From JAPLKB01 sp964429485 (GTDB taxonomy: Bacteria > Desulfobacterota > Syntrophorhabdia > Syntrophorhabdales > Syntrophorhabdaceae), in assembly GCA_964429485.1 (NCBI GenBank), contig CAYSBW010000012.1, positions 1 through 46,712 on the forward strand: 46,712 nt of DNA, given 5' to 3'. Within the stretch, counting starts at the first letter, position 1. Every line of letters begins with the position of its first letter. Made by a program: the position numbers and the translations under genes. Of this stretch, positions 34,599-43,411 are shown piece after piece. The notes beneath the pieces are model-generated. The model was not told the DNA's origin, searched no databases, and saw only the letters and a program-made list of their open reading frames with translations.

Positions 34599-35282
34599 AT
34601 GAGTATAGCCGTCTACATCACAGGAGACGATGGTCTTGTCAGAGAAGGTTTGCAGACGCTTCTTGAAGCTGAGACGGACATTAACGTCATTGGCATTTCT
34701 TCTGACTTGTGTGAATCAAGTAAAAAGGTTATCGGCCAAGTACCGGATATAATAATTATCCATACTTACGAGATGTTAGATAGAGAGATTGTTGCTGTAA
34801 AGGAATTGAGAAAAAAATATCCGGCGATCAGGTTTATTTTTATTTCGATGTGTTTTACACCTCAAATTATTTTAAAGATTCTGCATAAAGATGCGACAGG
34901 TATTCTGCATTCGGAATCGGCAAGTGCAGAAATTATCAAAGCCATACGTACATTATGTGCCGGAAAGCATTATTTCTGTCACAGAACAGCAGATATACTT
35001 ATTGATGACTATATCCAAATCAGCAAACTAAACCATGCAAACAACCCTGTTTCACGTCTGAGTATGCGTGAACGAGAAATTTTGCAGCTTGTTGTTGAAG
35101 GCAAAACCAGTATGGAAATAGCCAAGACACTGTGTTTATCTGCGGCGACTGTAAACACCTATCGTTACCGTATGATGGAAAAACTTGGTATAAACAGTAT
35201 TGCCGGTCTTGTAAAATTTGCAATCCAGAATAGATTAACGCCCTCAGAAAGCATAAAATCAGGCAAAGGGTTGAGGGTTTGA
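34599..35282 (+). CDS. NarL-like regulator with degenerate (pseudo-) receiver
   Basis: A 227-residue paralogue of the preceding regulator. It keeps the acidic pair (ITGDDGLVREGL), but the phospho-acceptor Asp is His55 (PDIIIIHTYEML) and the conserved Lys is replaced (ATGILHSESAS). Normal phosphorylation is therefore not possible. The DNA-binding domain is intact (LSMREREILQLVVEGKTSME, TVNTYRYRMMEKLGI). It may act constitutively, respond to another signal, or pair with or compete against the neighbour. It is the last gene before the polysaccharide locus and so a likely regulator of it. The ribosome site is weak. Confidence 0.88.
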   Translation: MSIAVYITGDDGLVREGLQTLLEAETDINVIGISSDLCESSKKVIGQVPDIIIIHTYEMLDREIVAVKELRKKYPAIRFIFISMCFTPQIILKILHKDATGILHSESASAEIIKAIRTLCAGKHYFCHRTADILIDDYIQISKLNHANNPVSRLSMREREILQLVVEGKTSMEIAKTLCLSAATVNTYRYRMMEKLGINSIAGLVKFAIQNRLTPSESIKSGKGLRV

Positions 35283-35394
35283 GGAATTAGCCTGGGCATT
35301 GTTCTGTGTTGGCTGAGAATTCTGTCCTATTCAGGGGATTGGGATTCTTAAAGGCGTTTTATAAAAAAGTCTCTCTAATTAAAAAGGAGGTAAT

Positions 35395-36218
35395 ATGAAG
35401 AAAAAGGTATTATGCATTGGAATGTTATTGATCTTAGTCCTTTCAGCGGATATTTCTTATTCCCAGACAACAAACATAGAGAATCTTACTGCCTCTATCA
35501 TGGCTAATCCGGCACAAACGGAAGCCATTGTGGCTGCCGCTATCATGGCNNNNNNNNNNNNNNNNNNNNNNNNNNNNNNNNNNNNNNNNNNNNNNNNNNN
35601 NNNNNNNNNNNNNNNNNNNNNNNNNNNNNNNNNNNNNNNNNNNNNNNNNCTATCATGGCTAATCCGGCACAAACGGAAGCCATTGTGGCTGCCGCTATCA
35701 TGGCCAATCCATCCAGAGCTGCAAATATTGTGGCGGCGGCAATCAATGCGGCGCCAATGCGAGCTCCGGCGATCACCGCATCAGCTATTCAGGCTGCCCC
35801 TACACAGGCCCCTGCAATCACGTCAGCGGCAGTACAGGCGGCTCCGACACAGGCAGGTGTAATAACAGCCGCAGCTATTCAGGCTGCCCCTACACAGGCC
35901 CCTGCAATCACGTCAGCGGCAGTACAGGCGGCTCCGACACAGGCTGCCAACATTGTAGCTTACGCTGTTGCTGCTAATCCGGCAGCCACTTCATCAATCA
36001 CTTCAGCAGCAACCCAAGCCGGTGCAACAACACAGGAAGTTCAGCAGGGTGTTGCCAATGCAGCCACAGTAGTTCTTCAGACAACGACAGCCACAACACC
36101 GCCGCCTGCACCACCTGCAGCGCCTGTTCCAACACCAACACCGCCGCCTGCACCAACACCGCCGCCTGCACCATCGGGTGGAGGGGGAGGCGGCCAACCG
36201 GTAAGTCCATCGCGCTAA
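35395..36218 (+). CDS. Secreted Ala-rich 15-residue repeat protein, interrupted by gap 2
   Basis: A strong AAGGAGG precedes the ATG at 35395. A signal peptide (MKKKVLCIGMLLILVLSADI ... SYSQ) leads into 15-residue repeats of the form xAIQAAPTQAPAITSA, with N-terminal variants such as IMANPAQTEAIVAAA. The tail is Pro-rich (PPPAPPAAPVPTPTP) and Gly-rich, ending QPVSPSR. The two frames seen on either side of the 100 N join in frame once the duplicated 55 bp and the N are removed (155 bases), giving ~222 residues. I recognise no family. Its place before the barrel and export genes suggests a surface or polysaccharide-associated role. Confidence 0.7.
35495..35549 (+). repeat. 55-bp copy flanking gap 2 (left)
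   Basis: Identical to 35650-35704, length exactly 55 bp, abutting the N run: the same pattern as at gap 1. Here it lies within a repeat-rich gene, so the assembler probably broke the contig on the repeats. Confidence 0.85.
35550..35649. other. Assembly gap 2 (100 N), probably artificial
   Basis: A 100-N run between identical 55-bp copies. Removing one copy and the N restores a single reading frame. The real number of 45-bp units cannot be known from this assembly. Confidence 0.85.
35650..35704 (+). repeat. 55-bp copy flanking gap 2 (right)
   Basis: Identical to 35495-35549. See that entry. Confidence 0.85.
35782..35944 (+). repeat. 73-bp perfect direct repeat, period 90 bp
   Basis: Positions 35782-35854 and 35872-35944 are identical over 73 bp. 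They encode two 15-residue units each. Perfect identity in a coding repeat implies recent duplication or ongoing homogenisation of this gene. Confidence 0.85.
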
Positions 36219-36334
36219 ATTATTGATGTAACGTTGTTTCCGGTGATGTTTTAATTAGGGCAAGGCATGTCTGGCTCAGGGAATAATCTCGCTTTCTGAA
36301 ATGATAAATTAAAAACCTTTGTGGAGGGAATAAG

Positions 36335-37561
36335 ATGGGAATAAAAGCTAAAGTATTGTTCATTGGTATAGTTTTCTGTGTAATAATTTGTATATCATTA
36401 AACTATGCCTCAGCTGAGATAAAAGCAGGTAATTTAAAGATTGTGCCCGAGCTTACCGTATCTCAGGTCTATGACAGTAATATTTATCAGAACAGTAATG
36501 TTGCAGCAGACGGAACCCCCGCTGATGTAAAAAATGATTATATAACCACCACAACTCCTGGCTTGAAACTGATATACGAGTTCGGAGGGGAACACAAATT
36601 TACACTCGGCGGGAATGTGGGCATCAATAATTACTGGCGTTACACGAAAAATAATTATGAAGACTATAATGCAAATGGAGCGTTAAATCTGAGATTCACA
36701 AAAATCGATTTTGATCTCAGCCAGACATACCAGAACAGCTACATGAAGCGCTCAAATGATGACCCTTCAAACCGCATGAGGCATTTTGAGAGCTGGAAAA
36801 GCAATGTATCGGCAGCTTACAAGTTTGCAGACAGATGGAAGATAAAACCCTTTTATATTCGTCAGGATGAAGCTTTTGTAAGCGATCTTGACAGAACTCA
36901 AAGCTATGTTAAAAACACTCCGGGCATCAGCCTTTTTTATCGATTTACGCCCAGGACCTCTGCACTTGTTGAATACAATTATGTAGACAAGAACTTTAAG
37001 TTTTCGGACAATTCTGACCACAGGGATAACATAATTTATGCAGGACTTTCTTTCCTTGATCGCGAAGGAAGGAAACTCAATGGAGATATCAAGGGCGGCT
37101 ATGGATGGACAAGATATAATCATGATGTGGTAAATCGTGACAATAAGCCTCAGACATGGGTAATGGAGGGAAATCTTTTATATGCTTTAAGTGCCTATAC
37201 AAATGCTGCATTGAATCTTGCCCGTTACCATGATGATGATGTTGACTCTGGCAACGCATCCTACAATGTAACTTCAGCCGGTTTTATTCTGCAGCATCTT
37301 TTTACTGAAAAGATTGGCGGAATGGGAATGGTTTCATACAGACAGGGCGATTATCTTGATGATATAAGGGATAATGTTGACAAGCAGATGAAAAAGAGAA
37401 CCGATAAGATATGGGATTTCGGTGTGGGAGCATTTTACAGGATACAGAAATGGCTGGAAACCAGGCTTGAATATCAGTACACAAATAAGGATTCTAATTT
37501 CAGAGCATATAAATATGATGAGAACAAGGTAACTTTCAAAATTTCCATTACAACGCCATAA
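36335..37561 (+). CDS. Outer-membrane beta-barrel protein of polysaccharide locus (BBP2-like)
   Basis: A 408-residue protein with a signal peptide (cleavage near NYASAE), followed by repeated amphipathic strands: LTVSQVYDSNIYQNSN, KFTLGGNVGINNYWRY, FDLSQTYQNSYMKRS, SALVEYNYVDKNFKF, ETRLEYQYTNKDSNF. The opening 'YDSNIY' pattern and size match the BBP2-type barrel proteins found with exopolysaccharide clusters. It probably forms or assists an outer-membrane channel for the polymer. GGAGGG lies before the ATG. It sits 25 bp upstream of the Wza-like gene. Family at good confidence, exact role unknown. Confidence 0.8.
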   Translation: MGIKAKVLFIGIVFCVIICISLNYASAEIKAGNLKIVPELTVSQVYDSNIYQNSNVAADGTPADVKNDYITTTTPGLKLIYEFGGEHKFTLGGNVGINNYWRYTKNNYEDYNANGALNLRFTKIDFDLSQTYQNSYMKRSNDDPSNRMRHFESWKSNVSAAYKFADRWKIKPFYIRQDEAFVSDLDRTQSYVKNTPGISLFYRFTPRTSALVEYNYVDKNFKFSDNSDHRDNIIYAGLSFLDREGRKLNGDIKGGYGWTRYNHDVVNRDNKPQTWVMEGNLLYALSAYTNAALNLARYHDDDVDSGNASYNVTSAGFILQHLFTEKIGGMGMVSYRQGDYLDDIRDNVDKQMKKRTDKIWDFGVGAFYRIQKWLETRLEYQYTNKDSNFRAYKYDENKVTFKISITTP

Positions 37562-37585
37562 AATTATAGACTGCGAAGAGCTGAA

Positions 37586-38578
37586 ATGGATACTAAATTG
37601 CTAAAAAGAATGTTTACAATATTTTTTTCTATTTTTTTCATATTTTTCTTTGCTCTGGATTATCATTCATTTGTTCCGGATAATCCTGATTCCAGGCAGC
37701 GGGTCTGTACACACTCAAAATCTTCCCACTCTTCCCTTCCAGAAATTCTAAATTCTAAATTAGAAATTCTAAACTCCCTTTCCTTTGATTTTTCTCCATT
37801 ACCGGCCTTTGCGCAGGATGATTATAAGATTGGAGCTGAAGACGAACTTTCTGTTACTGTCTGGGATCATCCCGATCTTACCCGCAAGATAAGGGTAAAT
37901 CTTGAAGGAAAAATAAGCTTTCCACTTATCGGAGAAGTTGATACATCAGGACTTAACCCTCTGCAACTGGAAAAAAAGCTGCAAAATCTTCTTTCACAGG
38001 GTTATATTGTCAGCCCTCAGGTCAGTGTTATGGTAACTGAATACAGGAGTCAGAAGATATCGATAATAGGAGAGGTGAACTCTCCGGGGTCATACCCATT
38101 GACAAAAAAGACACTTCTTATTGAGGCTATTGCAATGGCGGGAGGCGCGAAATCGGACGCTGACCTTGAGATTATGATAGTAAGACCCAAAGAGAAAAAG
38201 AGGGATGAGAACGATGCCGTTGTTTTACCTGATGAGGCGGATCCTTCAGAGGTGATAAAGGTAAGACTGAGAGATGTGCTTGAAGGCGAAAAAACACAGA
38301 ACATAGAGGTTCAGAACTTTGATACAATATTTGTCCCGAAAATGAAGGTTTTTTATGTAACAGGAGAAGCAAAACGTCCGGGTCAGTATACATATATGAA
38401 GAATCTGACTGTATTAAAAGCAATAAGCACAGCAGGCGGTTTTACAGAAAAGGCAGCCAAAAGAAGGGTCAAGATAGTCAGGGAAAAAGATGGAAAGAAG
38501 ACAGAGATAGAAAATATCTCTCTTGAACAGCCGATAGAGCCCAGCGACACAATCGTGATACCTGAAAGTTTCTGGTAA
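37586..38578 (+). CDS. Wza-like polysaccharide export protein (Poly_export/SLBB)
   Basis: A 330-residue periplasmic/outer-membrane export protein. After a hydrophobic core (residues ~10-25) comes an unusual ~50-residue low-conservation stretch containing a 7-bp-repeat-encoded piece (EILNSKLEILNSL). A cleavage-like PAFAQ (~73-77) follows. The Poly_export domain begins YKIGAEDELSVTVWDHPDLT. Two SLBB domains follow (KISIIGEVNSPGSYPL... and KVFYVTGEAKRPGQYTYM). Family members form the channel through which capsule or exopolysaccharide crosses the outer membrane. There is no lipobox, unlike E. coli Wza. The start at 37586 follows a GAAGAGC. Next gene is the co-polymerase. Confidence 0.9.
   Translation: MDTKLLKRMFTIFFSIFFIFFFALDYHSFVPDNPDSRQRVCTHSKSSHSSLPEILNSKLEILNSLSFDFSPLPAFAQDDYKIGAEDELSVTVWDHPDLTRKIRVNLEGKISFPLIGEVDTSGLNPLQLEKKLQNLLSQGYIVSPQVSVMVTEYRSQKISIIGEVNSPGSYPLTKKTLLIEAIAMAGGAKSDADLEIMIVRPKEKKRDENDAVVLPDEADPSEVIKVRLRDVLEGEKTQNIEVQNFDTIFVPKMKVFYVTGEAKRPGQYTYMKNLTVLKAISTAGGFTEKAAKRRVKIVREKDGKKTEIENISLEQPIEPSDTIVIPESFW
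37743..37777 (+). repeat. Heptamer array A, inside the Wza-like gene
   Basis: Five consecutive 7-bp units: AAATTCT, AAATTCT, AAATTAG, AAATTCT, AAACTCC. Read in frame, an unchanged third unit would create a TAA stop; the variant AAATTAG gives TTA GAA instead and keeps the frame open. Confidence 0.8.
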
Positions 38579-38624
38579 TTCTGTCAATAAAACTATAAGC
38601 AAAGAGCGCTCCCCGGAGGAGAGA

Positions 38625-40910
38625 ATGAACATCCAGGAAAAACAAAAGGAAATGCATATATATGACTATCTCCAGATTTTATATAAATGGCGAAAGCCTG
38701 CAATTATATTCTTTCTTGTTATTGTATGCACTGTCACCATAGTTTCCTTTTTAATTACACCGATATACAGGGCAACATCAAGAATCCTGATTGAAAGGGA
38801 AGCGCCGAAAGTTCTCAACATGCAGGAGATTCTCCCTGTCGACGCAAGCAGTACGGAATTTTATCAGACGCAATATAAAATACTTCAGAGCCGTTCTGTA
38901 GCCCTGATGGTAGTTCAGACGCTCAACCTCGGACAGAATAAAATATTCAACCCTAAAAAAAAGGTTCCAACAGACCCCCGGGAGAAAAAGGACCTGGAGT
39001 TGAAAATAGCAGCCGGCATTCTTAAGAATCTTAAAATAGAACCTATAAGAAACAGCAGGCTGGTGGATGTCAACTTCGAAAACAGGGACTCTGCTCTTGC
39101 TGCAAACATAACAAATGCGATTGTAAACAGCTATATTCTTCAGGGTATGGAATGGAAAACCGCCACCTCATCCGAGGCGAAGAATTTTTTAACAAAACAG
39201 ATAGAAGAACAGAGAATGAGACTTGAAGAATCGGAGCAGGCTCTTCAGGGATACAAGGAAAAATATGGTATCGTGCAATTAACACCCCAGACAGCAGGGC
39301 AAAAGGAAAGCGAAAATATAGCAATGCAGAGACTTTCGGGGCTGACTGCCAGTTTTATACAGGCACAAACAGCCCGCCTTGAAGCAGAATCAAAAAACAG
39401 GGAGGTGCAGGCCCTATTATCCAAAGGTGCAAGCTATGAATCCATTCCCCAGATAAACAACAACTACCTTGTGCAGAGATTGAGAGAGAATGAAGCAAAG
39501 CTTTCTTCACAATTGTCGGAACTGTCTCAGAAATACGGTGATAAACACCCGAGGATGATTCAGTTGAAGCAGGAAATTGAATCAACACAGAATAAAATCG
39601 TGGAAGAAGCCAAACAGGTGATAAGCTCAATCAGGAACGAATACGCTATAGCAAGAGCCCGGGAGGCAAGCGCACGGGCAGCACTGGAAGGACAGAAAAC
39701 AGAGACACAGAAACTCAGCGAACACTCCATTCAATACGGCGTGTTATTGCGTGAGGTGGAAAAGAACCGCGAACTTTATGAAAACCTTCTGAAAAGATTG
39801 AAGGAAACATCAGTGACACAGGAGCTGGGCACTACAAACGTAAGGATAGTCGATGCTGCCGAGATACCAAAACTTCCGGCCAAGCCGAAAAAGATGCAGA
39901 ATTTTCTGCTTTCGATAGTGGCAGGCATGTTCACGGCTGTAGGACTCGCTTTTTTCCTTGAATATCTTGATAATACGATTAAAACCCCTGAAGATGTCAA
40001 AAAATATCTTGGTGTCCCCAATCTTGCTGTTATCCCTACAGTCGATTTTAAAGAAGAAGTGGGAGAAAATATCAAGCATCCCCAGCTTATTGTACATCAT
40101 AAACCAAAATCCACTATTTCCGAGGCTATCAGAAGTCTTAGAACTGCCATATTATTTTCTGTTCCTGAAAATCCTCCTAAAATATTGATAGTTACAAGTT
40201 TTGTTCCTCAGGAAGGAAAATCTTTTATTGCGGCAAATACCGCCCTTATTATGGCCGATGCAGGCGATTCTGTGCTGCTGATTGATGCAGACCTCCGCAG
40301 GCCTTCGATAAACAAACTTTTTGACTTTGATAACTTGAAAGGACTGAGCAACCTGATTGTAGGAGAGGAAGCAAATATTCGTCCTTCAGTTATTAATGAA
40401 AAATTAAGCGTCATTACAAGCGGGCCTATTCCGCCTAACCCCGCGGAGCTTCTCGGATCAAAACGCATGGAAGAAATTATCGAAGAATTTAAGGGCAGGT
40501 TCGACAAAATAATAATTGACACGCCGCCTATCAGTTCTGTAACTGATGCCCTTCTTCTAAGCAGGTTCGCAGACGGTGTGGTCCTTGTCATCCATGGCGG
40601 AAAGACCACGAAAGATATGGGCACACACAGCATAGAACTGCTCAAGGGCGTCAATGCAAGGATACTGGGGGGCGTTCTCAACAACATAAACATCGGAAAG
40701 TCCGGATATTATTACTATTACTACTCTCATTACTATCACTATTACCGTCATTACTACAGGGATTACTATGGCGAGGATGATGACAATAAAAAAAGACCTG
40801 TTAAAAAAAGACGTAAAGAAAAGAATATTTCCTCAATATTGAAGATGCTGAGTAAACCCTTAAGCAACAGAAACAAGGATTCGGGCAAACAAAACCAGCA
40901 TAAATTGTAA
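38625..40910 (+). CDS. Wzc-like polysaccharide co-polymerase / tyrosine autokinase
   Basis: A 761-residue fused protein. The Wzz domain spans ~1-460, with TM helices near 28-48 and 425-445 and a long periplasmic coiled coil between them. A BY-kinase domain follows: SFVPQEGKSFIAANTAL (Walker A, Lys532), LLIDADLRRPS (Walker A') and IIIDTPP (Walker B). After it comes a tyrosine cluster, GYYYYYYSHYYHYYRHYYRDYYG (residues ~688-710, 14 tyrosines), then a basic tail. It regulates polymer length and export by cycles of tyrosine phosphorylation, reversed by a phosphatase such as the next gene's product. GGAGGAG precedes the ATG. Confidence 0.95.
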   Translation: MNIQEKQKEMHIYDYLQILYKWRKPAIIFFLVIVCTVTIVSFLITPIYRATSRILIEREAPKVLNMQEILPVDASSTEFYQTQYKILQSRSVALMVVQTLNLGQNKIFNPKKKVPTDPREKKDLELKIAAGILKNLKIEPIRNSRLVDVNFENRDSALAANITNAIVNSYILQGMEWKTATSSEAKNFLTKQIEEQRMRLEESEQALQGYKEKYGIVQLTPQTAGQKESENIAMQRLSGLTASFIQAQTARLEAESKNREVQALLSKGASYESIPQINNNYLVQRLRENEAKLSSQLSELSQKYGDKHPRMIQLKQEIESTQNKIVEEAKQVISSIRNEYAIARAREASARAALEGQKTETQKLSEHSIQYGVLLREVEKNRELYENLLKRLKETSVTQELGTTNVRIVDAAEIPKLPAKPKKMQNFLLSIVAGMFTAVGLAFFLEYLDNTIKTPEDVKKYLGVPNLAVIPTVDFKEEVGENIKHPQLIVHHKPKSTISEAIRSLRTAILFSVPENPPKILIVTSFVPQEGKSFIAANTALIMADAGDSVLLIDADLRRPSINKLFDFDNLKGLSNLIVGEEANIRPSVINEKLSVITSGPIPPNPAELLGSKRMEEIIEEFKGRFDKIIIDTPPISSVTDALLLSRFADGVVLVIHGGKTTKDMGTHSIELLKGVNARILGGVLNNINIGKSGYYYYYYSHYYHYYRHYYRDYYGEDDDNKKRPVKKRRKEKNISSILKMLSKPLSNRNKDSGKQNQHKL

Positions 40911-40990
40911 TTTGTTTGCCTGTAAAATCCAATTTCCCCATTAAAATTTTAAAAATCCTTTCACTTTTGCTTTTTTTATTGTGTTACATT

Positions 40991-41025
40991 TTCTAAATTC
41001 TAAATTCTAAATTCTAAATTCTAAA
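40991..41025 (+). repeat. Heptamer array B, abutting the start codon of the phosphatase gene
   Basis: Five perfect TTCTAAA units, ending five bases before the ATG at 41031. They occupy the place where a Shine-Dalgarno sequence should be. This unit contains a stop in every frame each 21 bp, and one (TAA 41022-41024) is in frame just before the ATG, fixing that start. Confidence 0.9.
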
Positions 41026-41030
41026 TTCCC

Positions 41031-41802
41031 ATGATTGACCTTCACGCGCATATACTTCCCGGCATAGATGACGGCGCAAGAGACCTTCAGGAATCTCTTG
41101 AAATGTGCCGTATAGCTGCAAAAGAAGGAATAGAAACCATTGTTGCCACTCCCCATACAGGCAATGGAATATTCCTGACCAGGAGGGNNNNNNNNNNCCT
41201 CTTTGAACCGGAACATAGCCGGTTCCGGTATTTCGGTCACGATACTTCCCGGAGCTGATGTCCATATAGGAACATACGATAAAATTGAAGCGATGCTGGA
41301 AAACGGAGAAGCAACTACAGTAAATGATAACAAATATTATCTGATGATAGAATTCCCTGAAAGCCTGATACCTTCAAACATCAATGAATGGTTGTTCAGG
41401 ATGAAACTGAAAGGCATAACTCCCATCTTTACCCATCCTGAAAGGAATTTTGTCATTCAAAAAGATATCAAAATACTTTACGACTGGGTGGAAAAAGGCG
41501 GCCTGGTGCAGCTTACCGCCATGAGCCTTACCGGTGACTTCGGCGGCGAGATAAGGAAATGTTCCGAAGAACTCCTGAAATCTCACCTGGTTCACATCAT
41601 TGCCTCGGACGCACATTCAGCAACGAGAAGACCGCCGGTATTGTCAAAGGCGAGGGACATTGCCCTGAATCTGGTCGGAGCAGAAATGACTTTCAACCTT
41701 ATCAATGGATATCCCTCTGAAATTATAAAAGGAAATCACATAGATATACCTGAACCTGTTTATAAAAAAGCAAGTTTTTTTTCCCGCTTTTTTGTAAAAT
41801 GA
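41031..41802 (+). CDS. PHP-family protein tyrosine phosphatase (CpsB/YwqE-like), interrupted by gap 4
   Basis: Metal-dependent phosphatase that dephosphorylates Wzc-type kinases. Motifs: MIDLHAHILPGIDDGARDLQ (first metal ligands), IVATPHTGNG, then after the 10-N gap VTILPGADVHIG, PIFTHPERNFVIQ and VHIIASDAHSATRRPPVLSK. Together these give the full PHP metal set. Relatives have roughly a dozen residues between the two parts. Counting frames on both sides, the missing stretch must be a multiple of 3, so 10 N is only nominal and the gene is probably intact. It has no Shine-Dalgarno; the 7-bp array B precedes the ATG. Confidence 0.9.
41188..41197. other. Assembly gap 4 (10 N) inside the phosphatase gene
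   Basis: A nominal gap. The frames either side agree only if the missing length is a multiple of 3. Confidence 0.9.
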
Positions 41803-41896
41803 TGGATGTTAGATGAGGATTTTTATTTTCTGAAACACTCTCTATTATTAATATTTTAACCAAAATTGTCAAAACCTCCGCAAAAAGCATCCCGGA

Positions 41897-43411
41897 TTGA
41901 AACATGATTTTTTCCTTAATCCAACATTCAACATTGCCTTTAAAATGTCTTACATTATCCTTATATCTCTGATATTCCTGATTATCGGCGCTCCCATTGC
42001 TGTGGGCTGTGTTTACACAATCACCTATTCTGCAATGGAAATAATCATCTTTTCTCTCCTTCTTCTCCATATTCTCAATTTTCTTCCAGCTAAAAAACAT
42101 TCAACATTCAACATTCAACATTCAACATTGTCTACCAATAGAATGATAATTTTCCTGGTGCCTCTTTTCCTCTTCCTGTTCATTGCCCTGTTCCAGCTAA
42201 TCCCTATTCCGCTATCCGTTATTGAGGGCATATCTCCATCTACCGCAGCTTTATACAATAAACTTGGCCTTTCATCCAACATCCAACATTTAACATTTAA
42301 CTTTGCCTCTCCTTTCCTCCCTCTTTCCCTCAGTATTTATTCCACCACTACCGCCATCCTGAAGTGGTTCGCCTATACCGGCGCATTTATTCTTGTCGCG
42401 ACTTTCAATCCGCCTGAAGAGGAATTATCAAATGGAAATTGGATTAAAATCATCTGCATAGCTTTTTTTATAATTGGTTTTGTTGAAGCAATTTACGGCC
42501 TTTACATGTATCTTAATCACTCAGGATCTCTATTATGGTTTGCGAGAAGAATAAAAAATGAGTGTGTAAACGGAACATACATCAACAGAAACCATTTTGC
42601 AGGATTTATGAATATCTGCATACTTGTAACCATGGGTTTTTTTATTGCTTATATAGGATCCTTCAAGAAAAAAAATTATAAAGTCAAAGAAGCGTTGATA
42701 AAAGTTTTTACCGCAAATAAAGCCCCGATAGCATACCTGTATGTTTTTGGCATTGTAGTAATGATCCTTGCGCTGATGTTTTCTCTTTCCCGTATGGGCC
42801 AATTCAGCCTGATTGCAGGTTTTATATCCATCGGTATGTTATATACGGCAAGAAAAATGAAACTCCCTTTATTCATACTGACTTTCATCCTTTGCCTATC
42901 TTTTTTATGGGGCGCCTGGAAAGGACTTGAACCGATTGAAGAAAGATGGAGGGCCCTGGATCCGATCCATGAAGGCAGGGCTATGTATGCACAGGCTACA
43001 TTGAAGCTCTCCAGCGATTACCCGCTGCTTGGAACAGGTCTTGGCTCTTATGAACTGGCATTCCCTCCTTACAAGCCTGCAAAAATCAACGCCGGCATAG
43101 TGGATCATGCTCATAACGATTATCTTGAAATGCTTTCAGAAGTCGGCTGGATCGGATTTATCTGCTGGTTTTTATTTTTTCTCATTTATCTGTACTTCAC
43201 TGTTTCTTTGTGGCTGATAAGAAGAAATCCCTTCTCGCGCGGAATAGGGGCGGGAGGTATTGCCGCTGTAATCTCAATGATGGTGCATTCTTTTGCTGAC
43301 TTCAACCTCCAGATACCTGCAAATGCACTTCTGACATTTATTGTTATGGCAATAACCTGGCAGGCTGTGAACTCCTCGTTTTCAACTTATAAAACATTTA
43401 GAAATTTATGA
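41897..43411 (+). CDS. O-antigen ligase / Wzy-type polysaccharide polymerase
   Basis: Up to 504 residues with about 11-12 membrane helices. The Wzy_C hallmarks are NGTYINRNHFAGFM, a helix with LSRMGQFSL, the large periplasmic loop with SSDYPLLGTGLGSYELAFPP and VDHAHNDYLEMLSEVGWIGF (the His of HAHNDY is the likely catalytic residue). It polymerises or ligates lipid-linked repeats. Two loops near the N-terminus contain repeat-encoded peptides (HSTFNIQHST, NIQHLTFN). The start could be TTG 41897 or ATG 41945; neither has a ribosome site. Its stop overlaps the next start as ATGA. Confidence 0.88.
   Translation: MKHDFFLNPTFNIAFKMSYIILISLIFLIIGAPIAVGCVYTITYSAMEIIIFSLLLLHILNFLPAKKHSTFNIQHSTLSTNRMIIFLVPLFLFLFIALFQLIPIPLSVIEGISPSTAALYNKLGLSSNIQHLTFNFASPFLPLSLSIYSTTTAILKWFAYTGAFILVATFNPPEEELSNGNWIKIICIAFFIIGFVEAIYGLYMYLNHSGSLLWFARRIKNECVNGTYINRNHFAGFMNICILVTMGFFIAYIGSFKKKNYKVKEALIKVFTANKAPIAYLYVFGIVVMILALMFSLSRMGQFSLIAGFISIGMLYTARKMKLPLFILTFILCLSFLWGAWKGLEPIEERWRALDPIHEGRAMYAQATLKLSSDYPLLGTGLGSYELAFPPYKPAKINAGIVDHAHNDYLEMLSEVGWIGFICWFLFFLIYLYFTVSLWLIRRNPFSRGIGAGGIAAVISMMVHSFADFNLQIPANALLTFIVMAITWQAVNSSFSTYKTFRNL
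41922..41935 (+). repeat. Heptamer array C (two units)
   Basis: Two CAACATT units at the very start of the polymerase frame, encoding TFNI. Short, but the same unit as arrays D and G. Confidence 0.5.
42098..42125 (+). repeat. Heptamer array D, inside the polymerase gene
   Basis: Four perfect CATTCAA units followed by CATTG. Three units make 21 bp and encode the heptapeptide HSTFNIQ. This unit has no stop in any forward frame. Confidence 0.9.
42273..42300 (+). repeat. Heptamer array E, inside the polymerase gene
   Basis: Four units: CATCCAA, CATCCAA, CATTTAA, CATTTAA, read as SNIQHLTFN. Although TTTAA could hold a stop, the frame used here reads it as TTA ACA TTT AAC. Confidence 0.8.

Noticed and set aside
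35998..36210. Minus-strand ORFs opposite the repeat protein
   Set aside because: They are mirror frames of the Ala/Pro repeats with low-complexity Trp/Cys/Arg composition and no start signals.
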